A DNA stretch of 64,000 bases from the NCBI RefSeq assembly GCF_009827455.1, contig NZ_WTYZ01000001.1, positions 2,737,001 through 2,801,000 of the forward strand. The letters are read 5' to 3'. Origin of the DNA: Pontixanthobacter aestiaquae. Lineage in GTDB: Bacteria; Pseudomonadota; Alphaproteobacteria; Sphingomonadales; Sphingomonadaceae. Made by a program: the position numbers and the translations under genes. Below are positions 42,717-51,304 of this stretch, piece after piece (position 1 is the stretch's first letter; each line of letters starts with the position of its first letter). The notes beneath the pieces are model-generated. The model saw nothing but the letters and a program-made list of their open reading frames with translations, was not told where the DNA came from and made no database searches.

Positions 42717-43544
42717 TCAGTCCTCGTCTAGCTCTGCCTGGAGCAAGATCATTGCGTAGCCGTTCTGCTGACCGAGAACCTGCTCACTCAATACGAGAAC
42801 CCGAGAAGCGTTACGTTCATCGAACCAGATATCCGGTTCTATTTCCTCAATGGCTGAATAGATGCCCGGCGCTTTGTTGTGCTCCTCCGCAATCGACCCG
42901 CTGGGTAGCGATTGACCAATGCGGACGTTGATCCAAGGAAAATCTTCACTTCTGTAAAAGCGCTGGACTTCGCTATTGCGCGAAATCACCACAGCAACCG
43001 GTTCACGATGGGCATCGACCCATGCGCGCGCCATGGCTTCTTTGCTCACACCAAAGCTCTTTGCGGTAGAAACTACACTTTCGAGCGTCGTTCCAGATAG
43101 GCCAATTGCCTTTCGCACCCGGCTCGGCGGCATGAGCAATTTCGCCGCAAACCGGTTTGCTTCTGCCTCAATACGGCGCCGCCGGTTTTGATCCTTCGCA
43201 TCTAAAAGATGGAAATCGCTAAGCGAGCATTCAAACGGATGGTCGGGATGTGGCCGGTGACTTGGTATGAGAAAATGGCCAAGCTCGTGTGCAATTGAAA
43301 ACCTGCGCCGTTCCGGACGCCGGCCCCTGGCTAGCACGATACTGCCACTAGCCTTCAGCTCGTCCATGATAAGCGCTGCTTCAAAGCCGCCAGTGTCAAT
43401 TTCAGTAATCGCTTCGATGTCGAACCGGCTGCAAAGCGTTTCGAGCGGAACCACATCAGGCATATCCAGAACCAGCTCGTGAATTTTGGCCGCCAAAGCA
43501 TTGGGCGATCCAATGCCGTCAAGATCGAGGCGGCTTATCGTCAA
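42717..43544 (-). CDS. ImmA/IrrE-family metallopeptidase
   Basis: 275 residues. The zinc-peptidase motif HELGH (86-90, RFSIAHELGHFLIPSH) is intact, with the helix EAEANRFAAKLLMPPSRV carrying the third ligand. These enzymes usually cleave a partner XRE repressor, as ImmA does with ImmR of ICEBs1 and IrrE does with DdrO. The start is a TTG overlapping the XRE gene's stop (TTGA), so the pair is translationally coupled. It is the downstream gene of the pair. Confidence 0.92.
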   Translation of the reverse strand: MTISRLDLDGIGSPNALAAKIHELVLDMPDVVPLETLCSRFDIEAITEIDTGGFEAALIMDELKASGSIVLARGRRPERRRFSIAHELGHFLIPSHRPHPDHPFECSLSDFHLLDAKDQNRRRRIEAEANRFAAKLLMPPSRVRKAIGLSGTTLESVVSTAKSFGVSKEAMARAWVDAHREPVAVVISRNSEVQRFYRSEDFPWINVRIGQSLPSGSIAEEHNKAPGIYSAIEEIEPDIWFDERNASRVLVLSEQVLGQQNGYAMILLQAELDED

Positions 43545-43873
43545 TCTGGGTCCTTCTTACTCTTCTGATTGAGTTGCTCCATCAATCCGCGAATAATATC
43601 ACGGTCGCGGTGATCGAGCTTCTTCAGATCACGGAACATGGCGACCATCTCCGGCTCCTGATCATCTGCTTCGGGGTTTTCGCCGACAAGATCGGCAATA
43701 GGGACGCGGAACAGCTCGGCAAATTTGAGAACAAGTTCCATCGACGGATTGTCAGCCTGACCCTTTTCCAGATTCCAAACGTGCGCTTTCGAAATGCCGA
43801 CTTTGTCAGCAACTTGCTGGAGGGACAGGCCCTTTGCCATTCGCAATTGGGCGAGGCGTTTTGCAAAGCTCAT
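43541..43873 (-). CDS. XRE-family HTH regulator
   Basis: 110 residues from the ATG at 43873, preferred because GGA precedes it; a GTG five codons upstream is possible. The HTH is RLAQLRMAKGLSLQQVADKVGISKAHVWNLEKGQA, and the C-terminal half is charged and helical. It is the likely repressor partner of the downstream ImmA/IrrE peptidase and divergent from the methyltransferase gene. It probably controls this divergent promoter. Confidence 0.93.
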   Translation of the reverse strand: MSFAKRLAQLRMAKGLSLQQVADKVGISKAHVWNLEKGQADNPSMELVLKFAELFRVPIADLVGENPEADDQEPEMVAMFRDLKKLDHRDRDIIRGLMEQLNQKSKKDPD

Positions 43874-43977
43874 GATAGGTCCGTTCACTGTGGAATTACG
43901 CCATCATATAGGTTGGGTTGACTTTTGCAAGCGTTCACTATAGTTATACGACTTCGGTCAATGATACGGGGCGCAAC

Positions 43978-45306
43978 ATGTCTTCACAACAACTGGTCGA
44001 GCAGGAAATCACTGCTCTCAAACCCTATTCGCGAAACGCGCGGACCCATTCAAAGAAGCAGGTCAAACAGATCGCAGCCTCAATCGAGCGGTTCGGGTTT
44101 ACCAATCCTGTTCTCGTTTCTGACTCCGGTGGGATTATTGCCGGTCACGGCCGGGTCGAAGCGGCAAAGCTGATCGGCATGAAAACAGTGCCAACGTTGG
44201 CGCTGTCCTATCTAAGCGAAGCCGAGCGCCGCGCTTATGTGCTGGCTGACAACAAACTTGCTCTCAATGCTGGCTGGGACCGCGAGATCCTCGCAATTGA
44301 GTTTCAGGGATTGATAGACTTAGATTTCGATTTGGAGATCACCGGATTCAGTCTGGCCGAAATCGACTTCACGCTCGATGAGGCCAGCGAGGCCAGTCCC
44401 GATGGGACGGATGCCGCCGAGGATGAAATTCCGGAACCGTCCAGCGAGCCTGTCACGCGCATGGGAGATCTCTGGCAACTTGGACGCCACCGCTTATTGT
44501 GCGGGGACACTCGTAACGCGGCCACCTTGGATCTGCTTATGGGTGACGACAAGGCGGATCTAGTGTTCACCGATCCGCCCTACAACGTCGCCATCGACGG
44601 CAATGTCTGCGGACTTGGCTCAGTCAAACACCGCGAGTTTGCTTTTGCCAGTGGCGAAATGAGCAGCGCCCAATTCGTAACTTTCCTAAACGATACCCTC
44701 GGTAACATTGCACGAGTAATGCGCGAAGGTGCCATTGCCTATGTCTGTATGGACTGGCGCCATATGTCTGAAATGGTTGAGGCCGGAGAAGCTTGTTTCA
44801 CCGAACTCAAAAACCTTGTCGTCTGGAACAAAACCAATGGCGGCATGGGTGCGTTTTACCGCTCCAAACACGAGCTCGTATTTGTGTTTAAGCAAGGCAC
44901 CGCGCCGCATACTAACAGTTTCGGCCTTGGCGAGACCGGCCGGTACCGAACCAATGTCTGGGACTACGCGGGGATCAGTTCGATCGGCGCAAACCGTTCC
45001 GAAGATCTGGCAATGCATCCGACGGTTAAGCCGGTAGCACTAATCGCTGACGCGATCCGCGACTGCTCTCGGCGTGGAGAGATTGTGCTCGATGGCTTTG
45101 GCGGCTCCGGCAGCACGCTCATCGCAGCTGAGAAAACGGGCCGCCGTGCCCGCCTGATTGAATTTGACCCGCTATACTGCGACACGATTATTCGCCGTTG
45201 GCAAGGATACACCGGCAAGCACGCGTTGCTTACCGGCTCTGATGACAAATTTACTGACGTTGCCGATCAACGCTTACCGATCGAACTGGGTGAGGCAGCC
45301 GCTTGA
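43978..45306 (+). CDS. ParB-domain DNA methyltransferase
   Basis: 442 residues from the ATG at 43978. An N-terminal ParB/Srx-like domain (about 1-120, with GGIIAGHGRVEAAKLIG) precedes an N6-adenine or N4-cytosine methyltransferase. The motif order DPPYNV (about 199) before GFGGSGST (about 374) marks the beta class. These ParB-MTase fusions are common on alphaproteobacterial islands and in phages. No restriction endonuclease is evident. The stop overlaps the next gene's ATG by one base, so it leads a three-gene operon. Confidence 0.92.
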   Translation: MSSQQLVEQEITALKPYSRNARTHSKKQVKQIAASIERFGFTNPVLVSDSGGIIAGHGRVEAAKLIGMKTVPTLALSYLSEAERRAYVLADNKLALNAGWDREILAIEFQGLIDLDFDLEITGFSLAEIDFTLDEASEASPDGTDAAEDEIPEPSSEPVTRMGDLWQLGRHRLLCGDTRNAATLDLLMGDDKADLVFTDPPYNVAIDGNVCGLGSVKHREFAFASGEMSSAQFVTFLNDTLGNIARVMREGAIAYVCMDWRHMSEMVEAGEACFTELKNLVVWNKTNGGMGAFYRSKHELVFVFKQGTAPHTNSFGLGETGRYRTNVWDYAGISSIGANRSEDLAMHPTVKPVALIADAIRDCSRRGEIVLDGFGGSGSTLIAAEKTGRRARLIEFDPLYCDTIIRRWQGYTGKHALLTGSDDKFTDVADQRLPIELGEAAA

Positions 45307-46088
45307 TGAGCGATGTGAAGGACCAGTATTCTGTCGGTTATGGCAAGCCGCCGACTAAAACCAGATTCAAGAAAGGGAGCTCGGGCAACCCCAATGGCCG
45401 TCCAAAGGGAGCCCGTAATAAGATCCCGCGCGGCTTTGGCCTAGATGCCTCTGCGCAACCCGCCAACCAGATGCTGCTCGAAGAAGCCTACCGGACGATT
45501 ACCGTGCGGGAAGGCGAAGAACTTGTTGAGCTACCCGTAATCAAAGCAGTTTTTCGTTCGCTTGGCGTTTCGGCCATGAAGGGCAATCGTCTCGCTCAGG
45601 CTACGATGGCTGAACTCGTTCGAGAGATCGAAGAAGAGGAGCGGGCCGCAAAGACGAGCCTGTTTGATACCGCCTGCGAGTATAAATTTGGCTGGGAGCG
45701 AGCAATAGAAGACGCCCGCAAGAACGGCCGACCTGAACCCACACCTCTTCCCCACCCTGCTGACGTCATAGTTGATCTTGCTAGCGCAACGGTAACTTAT
45801 GCGGGACCGATCACTCACGAAGAGAAAGCTCGTTGGGATCGAATGCTCGAATACCGCGCGGAATTGCAAGCCAAAGTGTCGTTGCTGGCTAGCGGATACA
45901 AACGTCTGAAGGGGGCTAAGCCTCCAATTCCAATTGCTTCAACGCTGGCAGAAGACTGGAAACGCACAACCGATTGGTACGATGAACTCAATGAGCCATT
46001 GCCTATCAGATACCGCCGGCCGTTAGATGACAGATTTGACGCCAGTATTCTCGATACCCCCGCGAAAAGGCAGACAAATGACACGTAA
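45306..46088 (+). CDS. DUF5681-domain protein
   Basis: 260 residues. The N-terminus has the DUF5681 signature (VGYGKPPTKTRFKKGSSGNP and NGRPKGARNK, residues about 8-38), a basic motif seen in proteins beside ParB-type methyltransferases. The rest is helical, without recognised domains. Function unknown; the N-terminal motif resembles small terminase or DNA-binding tails. Its start overlaps the methyltransferase stop (TGATG), and its end overlaps the next gene by 11 bases. Confidence 0.88.
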   Translation: MSDVKDQYSVGYGKPPTKTRFKKGSSGNPNGRPKGARNKIPRGFGLDASAQPANQMLLEEAYRTITVREGEELVELPVIKAVFRSLGVSAMKGNRLAQATMAELVREIEEEERAAKTSLFDTACEYKFGWERAIEDARKNGRPEPTPLPHPADVIVDLASATVTYAGPITHEEKARWDRMLEYRAELQAKVSLLASGYKRLKGAKPPIPIASTLAEDWKRTTDWYDELNEPLPIRYRRPLDDRFDASILDTPAKRQTNDT

Positions 46089-47016
46089 AAGAACACATCT
46101 TTCGAAAGCAATTCAGCGCGATCTGGAACGCATCGATGGAACCCGCATTGTCGTGGCCGCCGTTATTACCATTACAAAAGACGAAGCTGCCAAATACGAA
46201 CTAGCAGGGTTATCATTGAATTCCGGAAAGCTCGCGGTAGCCGTGCCGGCTCCGCCGCCGCATGCTTGCGGAATTTGGGCAAGGCGCAATCTGGATGGCT
46301 GGCAAGAAAAGCGAAAAGACCTTCCCAAAGAGATGCGTGATGTCTCCTCTTGGGCACCAAACTGGAAGGGCAGTGGACATCATCTTGTCCGCCGCTCCGT
46401 TGAAGCCTGGCAAGTTGATCATCGTCCTGCACGCATGCTTACGCTTTCAGCCGCAATTCTTGAGCCGCTTAAAGATGGAGCGATCGTCCGTTTCCGGATC
46501 GACCAACCGCTAGATCGAACAGACGCCGTTTTTGCAGAGAACCTTCAGTTCAATCTACGGCTGTTGCGTGAAGTTGTTGGCCGGTCTCAAGTTTTCTGTG
46601 CGGATATGAGCGACGAAGAGTTCGCCAACCTGCAAAGCGTCGACTGGGAGTTAATCCCACCCGGTTCCGCCGACCGCGTTATAGCCCGACTAGCGGAAAG
46701 TAAGGCTACGACAGCAGAGCAGCTCGAAGTAGCTTCCGAGAGGCTCCGAGTCTTGGAAAGGCTCAGTCACGACGGCTTCATCGTCGGCCACGGTAAGTTT
46801 ATTCGATATTTTGGGGCCAGGTTCGGTGAGAAATTGCTCGTTTTGGAAAATCTGGAGTACGGCAACGCCATGTATCTGTTCGAAGAGAACTGGGAAGAAT
46901 TGACCAAGCTTAGCAGGACAGAACTTATCAAGCGCCGCGACCCCAAGGTTCATCGCTTACCACATCTACCTGGCTGGCAATCTGCGATCCGGGAGCTTCT
47001 TAGAGCTTCTAGGTGA
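46078..47016 (+). CDS. Hypothetical protein, third gene of the methyltransferase operon
   Basis: 312 residues from the ATG at 46078; a longer frame from 46027 is less likely. It begins with a basic stretch (MTRKRTHLSKAIQRDLERI). Two segments look conserved: CGIWARRNLDGWQEKRKDLP, and a C-terminal GEKLLVLENLEYGNAMYLFEENWEELTKLSRTEL region ending in PGWQ. No family function is recognised. Translationally coupled to the DUF5681 gene, it may act with the methyltransferase in one system. Confidence 0.8.
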   Translation: MTRKRTHLSKAIQRDLERIDGTRIVVAAVITITKDEAAKYELAGLSLNSGKLAVAVPAPPPHACGIWARRNLDGWQEKRKDLPKEMRDVSSWAPNWKGSGHHLVRRSVEAWQVDHRPARMLTLSAAILEPLKDGAIVRFRIDQPLDRTDAVFAENLQFNLRLLREVVGRSQVFCADMSDEEFANLQSVDWELIPPGSADRVIARLAESKATTAEQLEVASERLRVLERLSHDGFIVGHGKFIRYFGARFGEKLLVLENLEYGNAMYLFEENWEELTKLSRTELIKRRDPKVHRLPHLPGWQSAIRELLRASR

Positions 47017-47189
47017 ATAATCGCTCCTGTTCGAATGGTATATTTTCCATGCCAAAGCAGCAACCATTAAACTGCGGTCGAAACTAGGGCGTGCCTTTCC
47101 TCTGGTGTCTCCTTCGCGCCCCAGTCCCTGCCGCAGCGATCCGGTTTCCTAAATCCCAATAGCGGACATTGCGCCCATCTCTGTCTAAA

Positions 47190-48596
47190 TCAGAAGTTGT
47201 AGCGTGTTGAAACCTGAACTCGCTGGAGATTGCCGCTGCGCCCGTCCTCTAAGATGCGCTCGGCATGCATTAGCTCGATCCCGATATCGAGCGGATCGAC
47301 CGGGTTCCATATGATGTTGGCGAACGCATTCCAGCTCTCGTCTGTCACCTGGCCCGTCGTGAGCAAGACAGGGTTGTCAGCCTTGAAGTATGATCCGGCA
47401 ATGGTCGAGCGGATACCGTCTGACCAGTAGTGACGATAGGCAGCAAAGCCCGAATAAGTGAAGATCGGATCGAGTTCGCCCGTCCCTGTGATGGCCGCAT
47501 CGTTGACGAGGTTGAGCCCGATATAACGGCCAAGTCCGTCGCCAGCCGTGGCCATGAAACGGAAGTCGTCTCGCGAACCTACTTTGAGTTTGCCTGAAAC
47601 GCTCAGGCCATAGCCGAACGCGCTGTCATCTACGCCCATCAGGTCGTCGGTCGAAATATGAAGCTGACGCACGATCCCGGTCGCCGTCAGCGAGCCCCAG
47701 TCGCCGCCCCAATTGTAGCGCGCAACGAAGTCAGGCAGTTGGTCATCGCCCGCTTCGAGGCGGGCACCTGCCGGAGTGGTCACGACTGTTTCGGGCTGTT
47801 CAACAGCCAATTGGAGACCGCCATTGGTATAGCGGATCAGCGGCTGGCGATCGAAGACGGTGCCCGGGGTAACCCCGATGAAATCGAGGCTGTCAGGAAG
47901 CGCGCCGACATTCTGGAAAGTCGACCATGCCTGTCCGAACGTCCAGTTGTCATAGGTGATGAAAGCTTGCCGGATACGAGGCACGAAGCTGTTCGAAATT
48001 CTCTCGTTTCCGCCACCGGTGACGTTGAAGTCGAGCTCGATATGGCTTTTGAGCTTATGCTCGGTCCCCACATCGGTTTCGGTTTTGAAAAGGAACCGCG
48101 TCTGGCGCGCGCTGAAATCGGTGTCGAAGCCGCTCGCGTCGCCTCCCACTGGGATAGCCACGGGAATCAGGAAATCACGAAGGATTGAATTGTTGGGCAA
48201 TTGCCCGCCGCTGGTCCGCTGGCTGATCGCGTCTAACTTCACGTAACCGCCATAGCTGAAGGTGGTTCTGCCGGGGGTAGATGCTGAGCCCGAAGGCGGC
48301 GAGGCGGCGATCTGCTGGGCGAGGTCGTCTTGACGGGTTTGCAGGTCCTGGGTCGCAGCAAGCAGCGCCTCGCTCTGAGCGCGTATCTGTTCGCGCTCGG
48401 CCAGTAATGCACTTTGTTGCTGCTCGGTCGCGCCCGGCTGTGCATCGAGCCGTTCGATCAGCCCTTCGACCAGCGCTTCGAGCCGGTCGAGTCGGTCGTC
48501 TACGCTGGCCTCCTGCGCCAACGCGGGCGACGCCGTCAGGCATGTCGCAGTCAACAAAGCCACACGAATCCCGTTTCGCACTTTCCCTTCAGCCAT
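47190..48596 (-). CDS. DcaP-like trimeric outer-membrane porin
   Basis: 468 residues from the ATG at 48596, which has GGGAGG upstream; an extension to 49073 overlaps acs and is rejected. A signal peptide (LLTATCLTASPALAQ) is followed by a coiled-coil stretch (about 30-95, DDRLDRLEALVEGLIERLDA ... RQDDLAQQI), as in DcaP porins. A beta-barrel follows and ends in phenylalanine (VQVSTRYNF). DcaP-type porins admit dicarboxylates and other anions. Being divergent from acetyl-CoA synthetase, it probably supplies acetate or other acids across the outer membrane. Confidence 0.85.
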   Translation of the reverse strand: MAEGKVRNGIRVALLTATCLTASPALAQEASVDDRLDRLEALVEGLIERLDAQPGATEQQQSALLAEREQIRAQSEALLAATQDLQTRQDDLAQQIAASPPSGSASTPGRTTFSYGGYVKLDAISQRTSGGQLPNNSILRDFLIPVAIPVGGDASGFDTDFSARQTRFLFKTETDVGTEHKLKSHIELDFNVTGGGNERISNSFVPRIRQAFITYDNWTFGQAWSTFQNVGALPDSLDFIGVTPGTVFDRQPLIRYTNGGLQLAVEQPETVVTTPAGARLEAGDDQLPDFVARYNWGGDWGSLTATGIVRQLHISTDDLMGVDDSAFGYGLSVSGKLKVGSRDDFRFMATAGDGLGRYIGLNLVNDAAITGTGELDPIFTYSGFAAYRHYWSDGIRSTIAGSYFKADNPVLLTTGQVTDESWNAFANIIWNPVDPLDIGIELMHAERILEDGRSGNLQRVQVSTRYNF

Positions 48597-48743
48597 CGAG
48601 TTCCCTCCCATCAATTCGTTCGCTTTTAAGAATGCCGCGCTCTTGCGTGCCCGCCCAGCTAGCGGATAGTCGTAAGACCATTGTCTGAGACACATCGAGA
48701 AGAAGCACGGGTTATGGTGAGATCGACGAAAGGGAGACTCACT

Positions 48744-50669
48744 ATGATCCAAGCTGTTGAACGCCCTAAGAGCGATCGCGCGACGCACTGTGTCGCTGAG
48801 CAATATGAGGAATTGTACGCTCGCTCGATCAATGACCCCAATGGCTTCTGGCTCGATCAGGCGCAGCGGCTCGATTGGCACACTGCCCCGACAAAGGGTG
48901 GCGATTGGTCGTTCGATCCAGCAAAGATCGAATGGTTTGCCGATGGCGCATTGAACCTGTGCCATAACGCGGTTGACCGGCATCTCGAAACACGCGGGAA
49001 CGATACCGCGATCATCTTCGAACCTGACGATCCCGAGACGCCGGGGCGCACGCTGACCTATCGCGAGCTGCACGGCGAAGTCATCCGCATGGCCAACGCG
49101 CTCAAGGCGTTGGGCGTAACAAAGGGCGACCGCGTCACACTCTATATGCCGATGATTGTTGAAGGTGTGACAGCCATGCTTGCATGCGCGCGGCTAGGTG
49201 CAATCCACTCGGTTGTCTTCGGCGGCTTCTCACCCGAGGCACTCGCCGGACGGATCGAGGATTGCGGCAGCCGCTTTGTCATCACCGCCGACACCGGCCT
49301 GCGAGGGGCCAAGGTCGTGCCGCTCAAGGCCAATGTCGACGCGGCGCTCCGGATCGAAGGTGCGGATGTCGATGGCGTATTGGTGGTCAAACATACCGGC
49401 GCGAATGTCTCAATGACTGATGGGCGCGACCAGTGGTTTGACGATCTGGCTTCGGATGAGGATTGCCCATGCGAAGTCATGGCAGCCGAAGATCCGCTGT
49501 TCATTCTTTACACCTCTGGCTCGACCGGTAAGCCCAAGGGCGTGCTCCACACGACCGGCGGATACGGTGTGTGGACGGCAACGACATTCAATTATGTGTT
49601 CGATTACCAGCCGGGCGAAGTATACTGGTGCACTGCTGATATCGGCTGGGTCACGGGGCACAGCTATATCGTCTATGGCCCGTTGATGAATGGCGCGACC
49701 AGCTTGGTTTTCGAAGGTGTGCCCAACTATCCCGATCATGGGCGGTTTTGGGACGTGGTGGACAAGCACCAGGTCAATATTCTCTACACCGCGCCTACCG
49801 CGATCCGCGCTCTGATGCGCGAAGGCGATGAGTTTGTGACCAGCCGGGATCGCTCGTCGCTGCGCTTGCTCGGTTCGGTTGGCGAGCCGATCAATCCCGA
49901 AGCATGGCGCTGGTATTTCGATGTGGTCGGTGAAGGCCGCTGCCCGATCGTCGACACTTGGTGGCAGACCGAAACGGGCGGAGTGATGATCACCACGCTG
50001 CCAGCCGCGCACGATATGAAGCCGGGCAGTGCTGGCCTTCCGTTCTTCGGCATCCAGCCACAGCTGGTCGACAATGACGGCGGCGTTCTGGAAGGCGCAA
50101 TCGATGGCAATTTGTGCATCACCGCCAGCTGGCCGGGACAGGCGCGTAGCGTATATGGCGATCACGAGCGCTTCGAGCAGACCTATTTCTCGACCTACAA
50201 GGGCAAGTACTTCACCGGAGACGGGTGCAAGCGCGACGAAGATGGATATTACTGGATCACAGGCCGGGTCGATGATGTCATCAACGTTTCGGGTCACCGG
50301 ATGGGCACTGCCGAGGTTGAAAGCGCGCTCGTGTTGCACGACAAGGTCGCAGAGGCCGCGGTGGTTGGATATCCGCATGACATCAAGGGGCAGGGCATCT
50401 ATTGTTACGTCACCTTGAACGCGGGCGAGGAGGGTTCGGACGAGCTTTACAAGGAGCTGCGCACGCATGTGAGGAAGGAGATCGGGCCAATCGCCTCACC
50501 CGACTATATCCAGTTCACCGACGGCCTGCCCAAGACTCGCTCGGGCAAGATCATGCGCCGCATCTTGCGTAAGGTGGCGGAGAACGATTACGGCTCGCTT
50601 GGAGACACCTCGACGCTGGCAGATCCATCGCTGGTTGAGCGACTGATCGATGGGAGGCAGAACCGGTAA
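48744..50669 (+). CDS. acsA: Acetyl-CoA synthetase
   Basis: 641 residues from the ATG at 48744 (AGGGAGA ribosome site); a frame starting at 48681 is longer but less supported. The adenylate-forming P-loop is [11 protein letters not shown], and the catalytic lysine region is [12 protein letters not shown], with the usual acetylated lysine. It activates acetate to acetyl-CoA via acetyl-AMP. It is followed after five bases by the LuxR-type regulator, a likely operon, and matches the Crb-controlled acs found in proteobacteria. Confidence 0.97.
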   Translation: MIQAVERPKSDRATHCVAEQYEELYARSINDPNGFWLDQAQRLDWHTAPTKGGDWSFDPAKIEWFADGALNLCHNAVDRHLETRGNDTAIIFEPDDPETPGRTLTYRELHGEVIRMANALKALGVTKGDRVTLYMPMIVEGVTAMLACARLGAIHSVVFGGFSPEALAGRIEDCGSRFVITADTGLRGAKVVPLKANVDAALRIEGADVDGVLVVKHTGANVSMTDGRDQWFDDLASDEDCPCEVMAAEDPLFILYTSGSTGKPKGVLHTTGGYGVWTATTFNYVFDYQPGEVYWCTADIGWVTGHSYIVYGPLMNGATSLVFEGVPNYPDHGRFWDVVDKHQVNILYTAPTAIRALMREGDEFVTSRDRSSLRLLGSVGEPINPEAWRWYFDVVGEGRCPIVDTWWQTETGGVMITTLPAAHDMKPGSAGLPFFGIQPQLVDNDGGVLEGAIDGNLCITASWPGQARSVYGDHERFEQTYFSTYKGKYFTGDGCKRDEDGYYWITGRVDDVINVSGHRMGTAEVESALVLHDKVAEAAVVGYPHDIKGQGIYCYVTLNAGEEGSDELYKELRTHVRKEIGPIASPDYIQFTDGLPKTRSGKIMRRILRKVAENDYGSLGDTSTLADPSLVERLIDGRQNR

Positions 50670-50674
50670 AACCG

Positions 50675-51304
50675 ATGACGCAACGGATCATCATAGCCGA
50701 CGACCATCCACTGTTCCGGACCGCGCTGGGCCACGCCGTGGCGAAGGTGTGGGACGGGGCGGAAGTGGTCGAGGCGAGTTCGGCTAGTGCGGCTCGGGCG
50801 GAACTGGAGAGCGGTTCGGCCGAAGCGCTGCTGCTCGACCTTCATATGGAGGATTCAAACGGCCTTTCCGTGCTGATGGACCTGCGACAGGATTATCCCG
50901 CGCTGCCGATCGCGATCGTTTCAGCGAGCGAGGAACCGCGCGTCTATTCTGCTGCCCGTCAATTGGGAGCAGCCGCCTTCATTCCGAAGTCTGCGGGCCT
51001 CGATGAGATGCGCGATGCATTGTCAGCCGTTCGCGAGGGCGATAGCTGGTTTCCCGAAACCGATCTTTCGGAGGACGATGATCTCGCACGTATGGCGAGC
51101 CTCACACCAGCGCAGCGGCGCATTCTTGGTCAGATCCGGCAGGGATTGCTTAACAAGCAGATTGCCTACGAACTCGAAATCAGCGAAGCGACTGTCAAGG
51201 CTCACATCACCGCGATCTTCCGCAAGCTCGGGGTCAACAACCGGACGCAGGCCGTATTGCTCGCTGCGAAACTCGATGTCGATCAGCCAGTCGCGGCTTC
51301 CTGA
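50675..51304 (+). CDS. LuxR-family response regulator (CrbR-like)
   Basis: 209 residues: NarL-type receiver with phospho-acceptor in ALLLDLHMEDSNGL, acidic pair ADDHPLFRTAL, and a C-terminal LuxR HTH (LTPAQRRILGQIRQGLLNKQIAYELEISEATVKAHITAIFRKLGV). The linked transporter-kinase and acs genes make it the likely CrbR orthologue, activating acs and actP in the acetate switch. It overlaps the convergent kinase gene by 22 bases. CrbR identity is by context. Confidence 0.9.
   Translation: MTQRIIIADDHPLFRTALGHAVAKVWDGAEVVEASSASAARAELESGSAEALLLDLHMEDSNGLSVLMDLRQDYPALPIAIVSASEEPRVYSAARQLGAAAFIPKSAGLDEMRDALSAVREGDSWFPETDLSEDDDLARMASLTPAQRRILGQIRQGLLNKQIAYELEISEATVKAHITAIFRKLGVNNRTQAVLLAAKLDVDQPVAAS

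Noticed and set aside
48597..49073. Longer start for the porin gene
   Set aside because: It would overlap the acs gene by about 330 bases; the signal peptide and ribosome site support 48596.
49410..50468. Minus-strand frame of 352 residues opposite acs
   Set aside because: It is antisense to a conserved acetyl-CoA synthetase and shows no domain.
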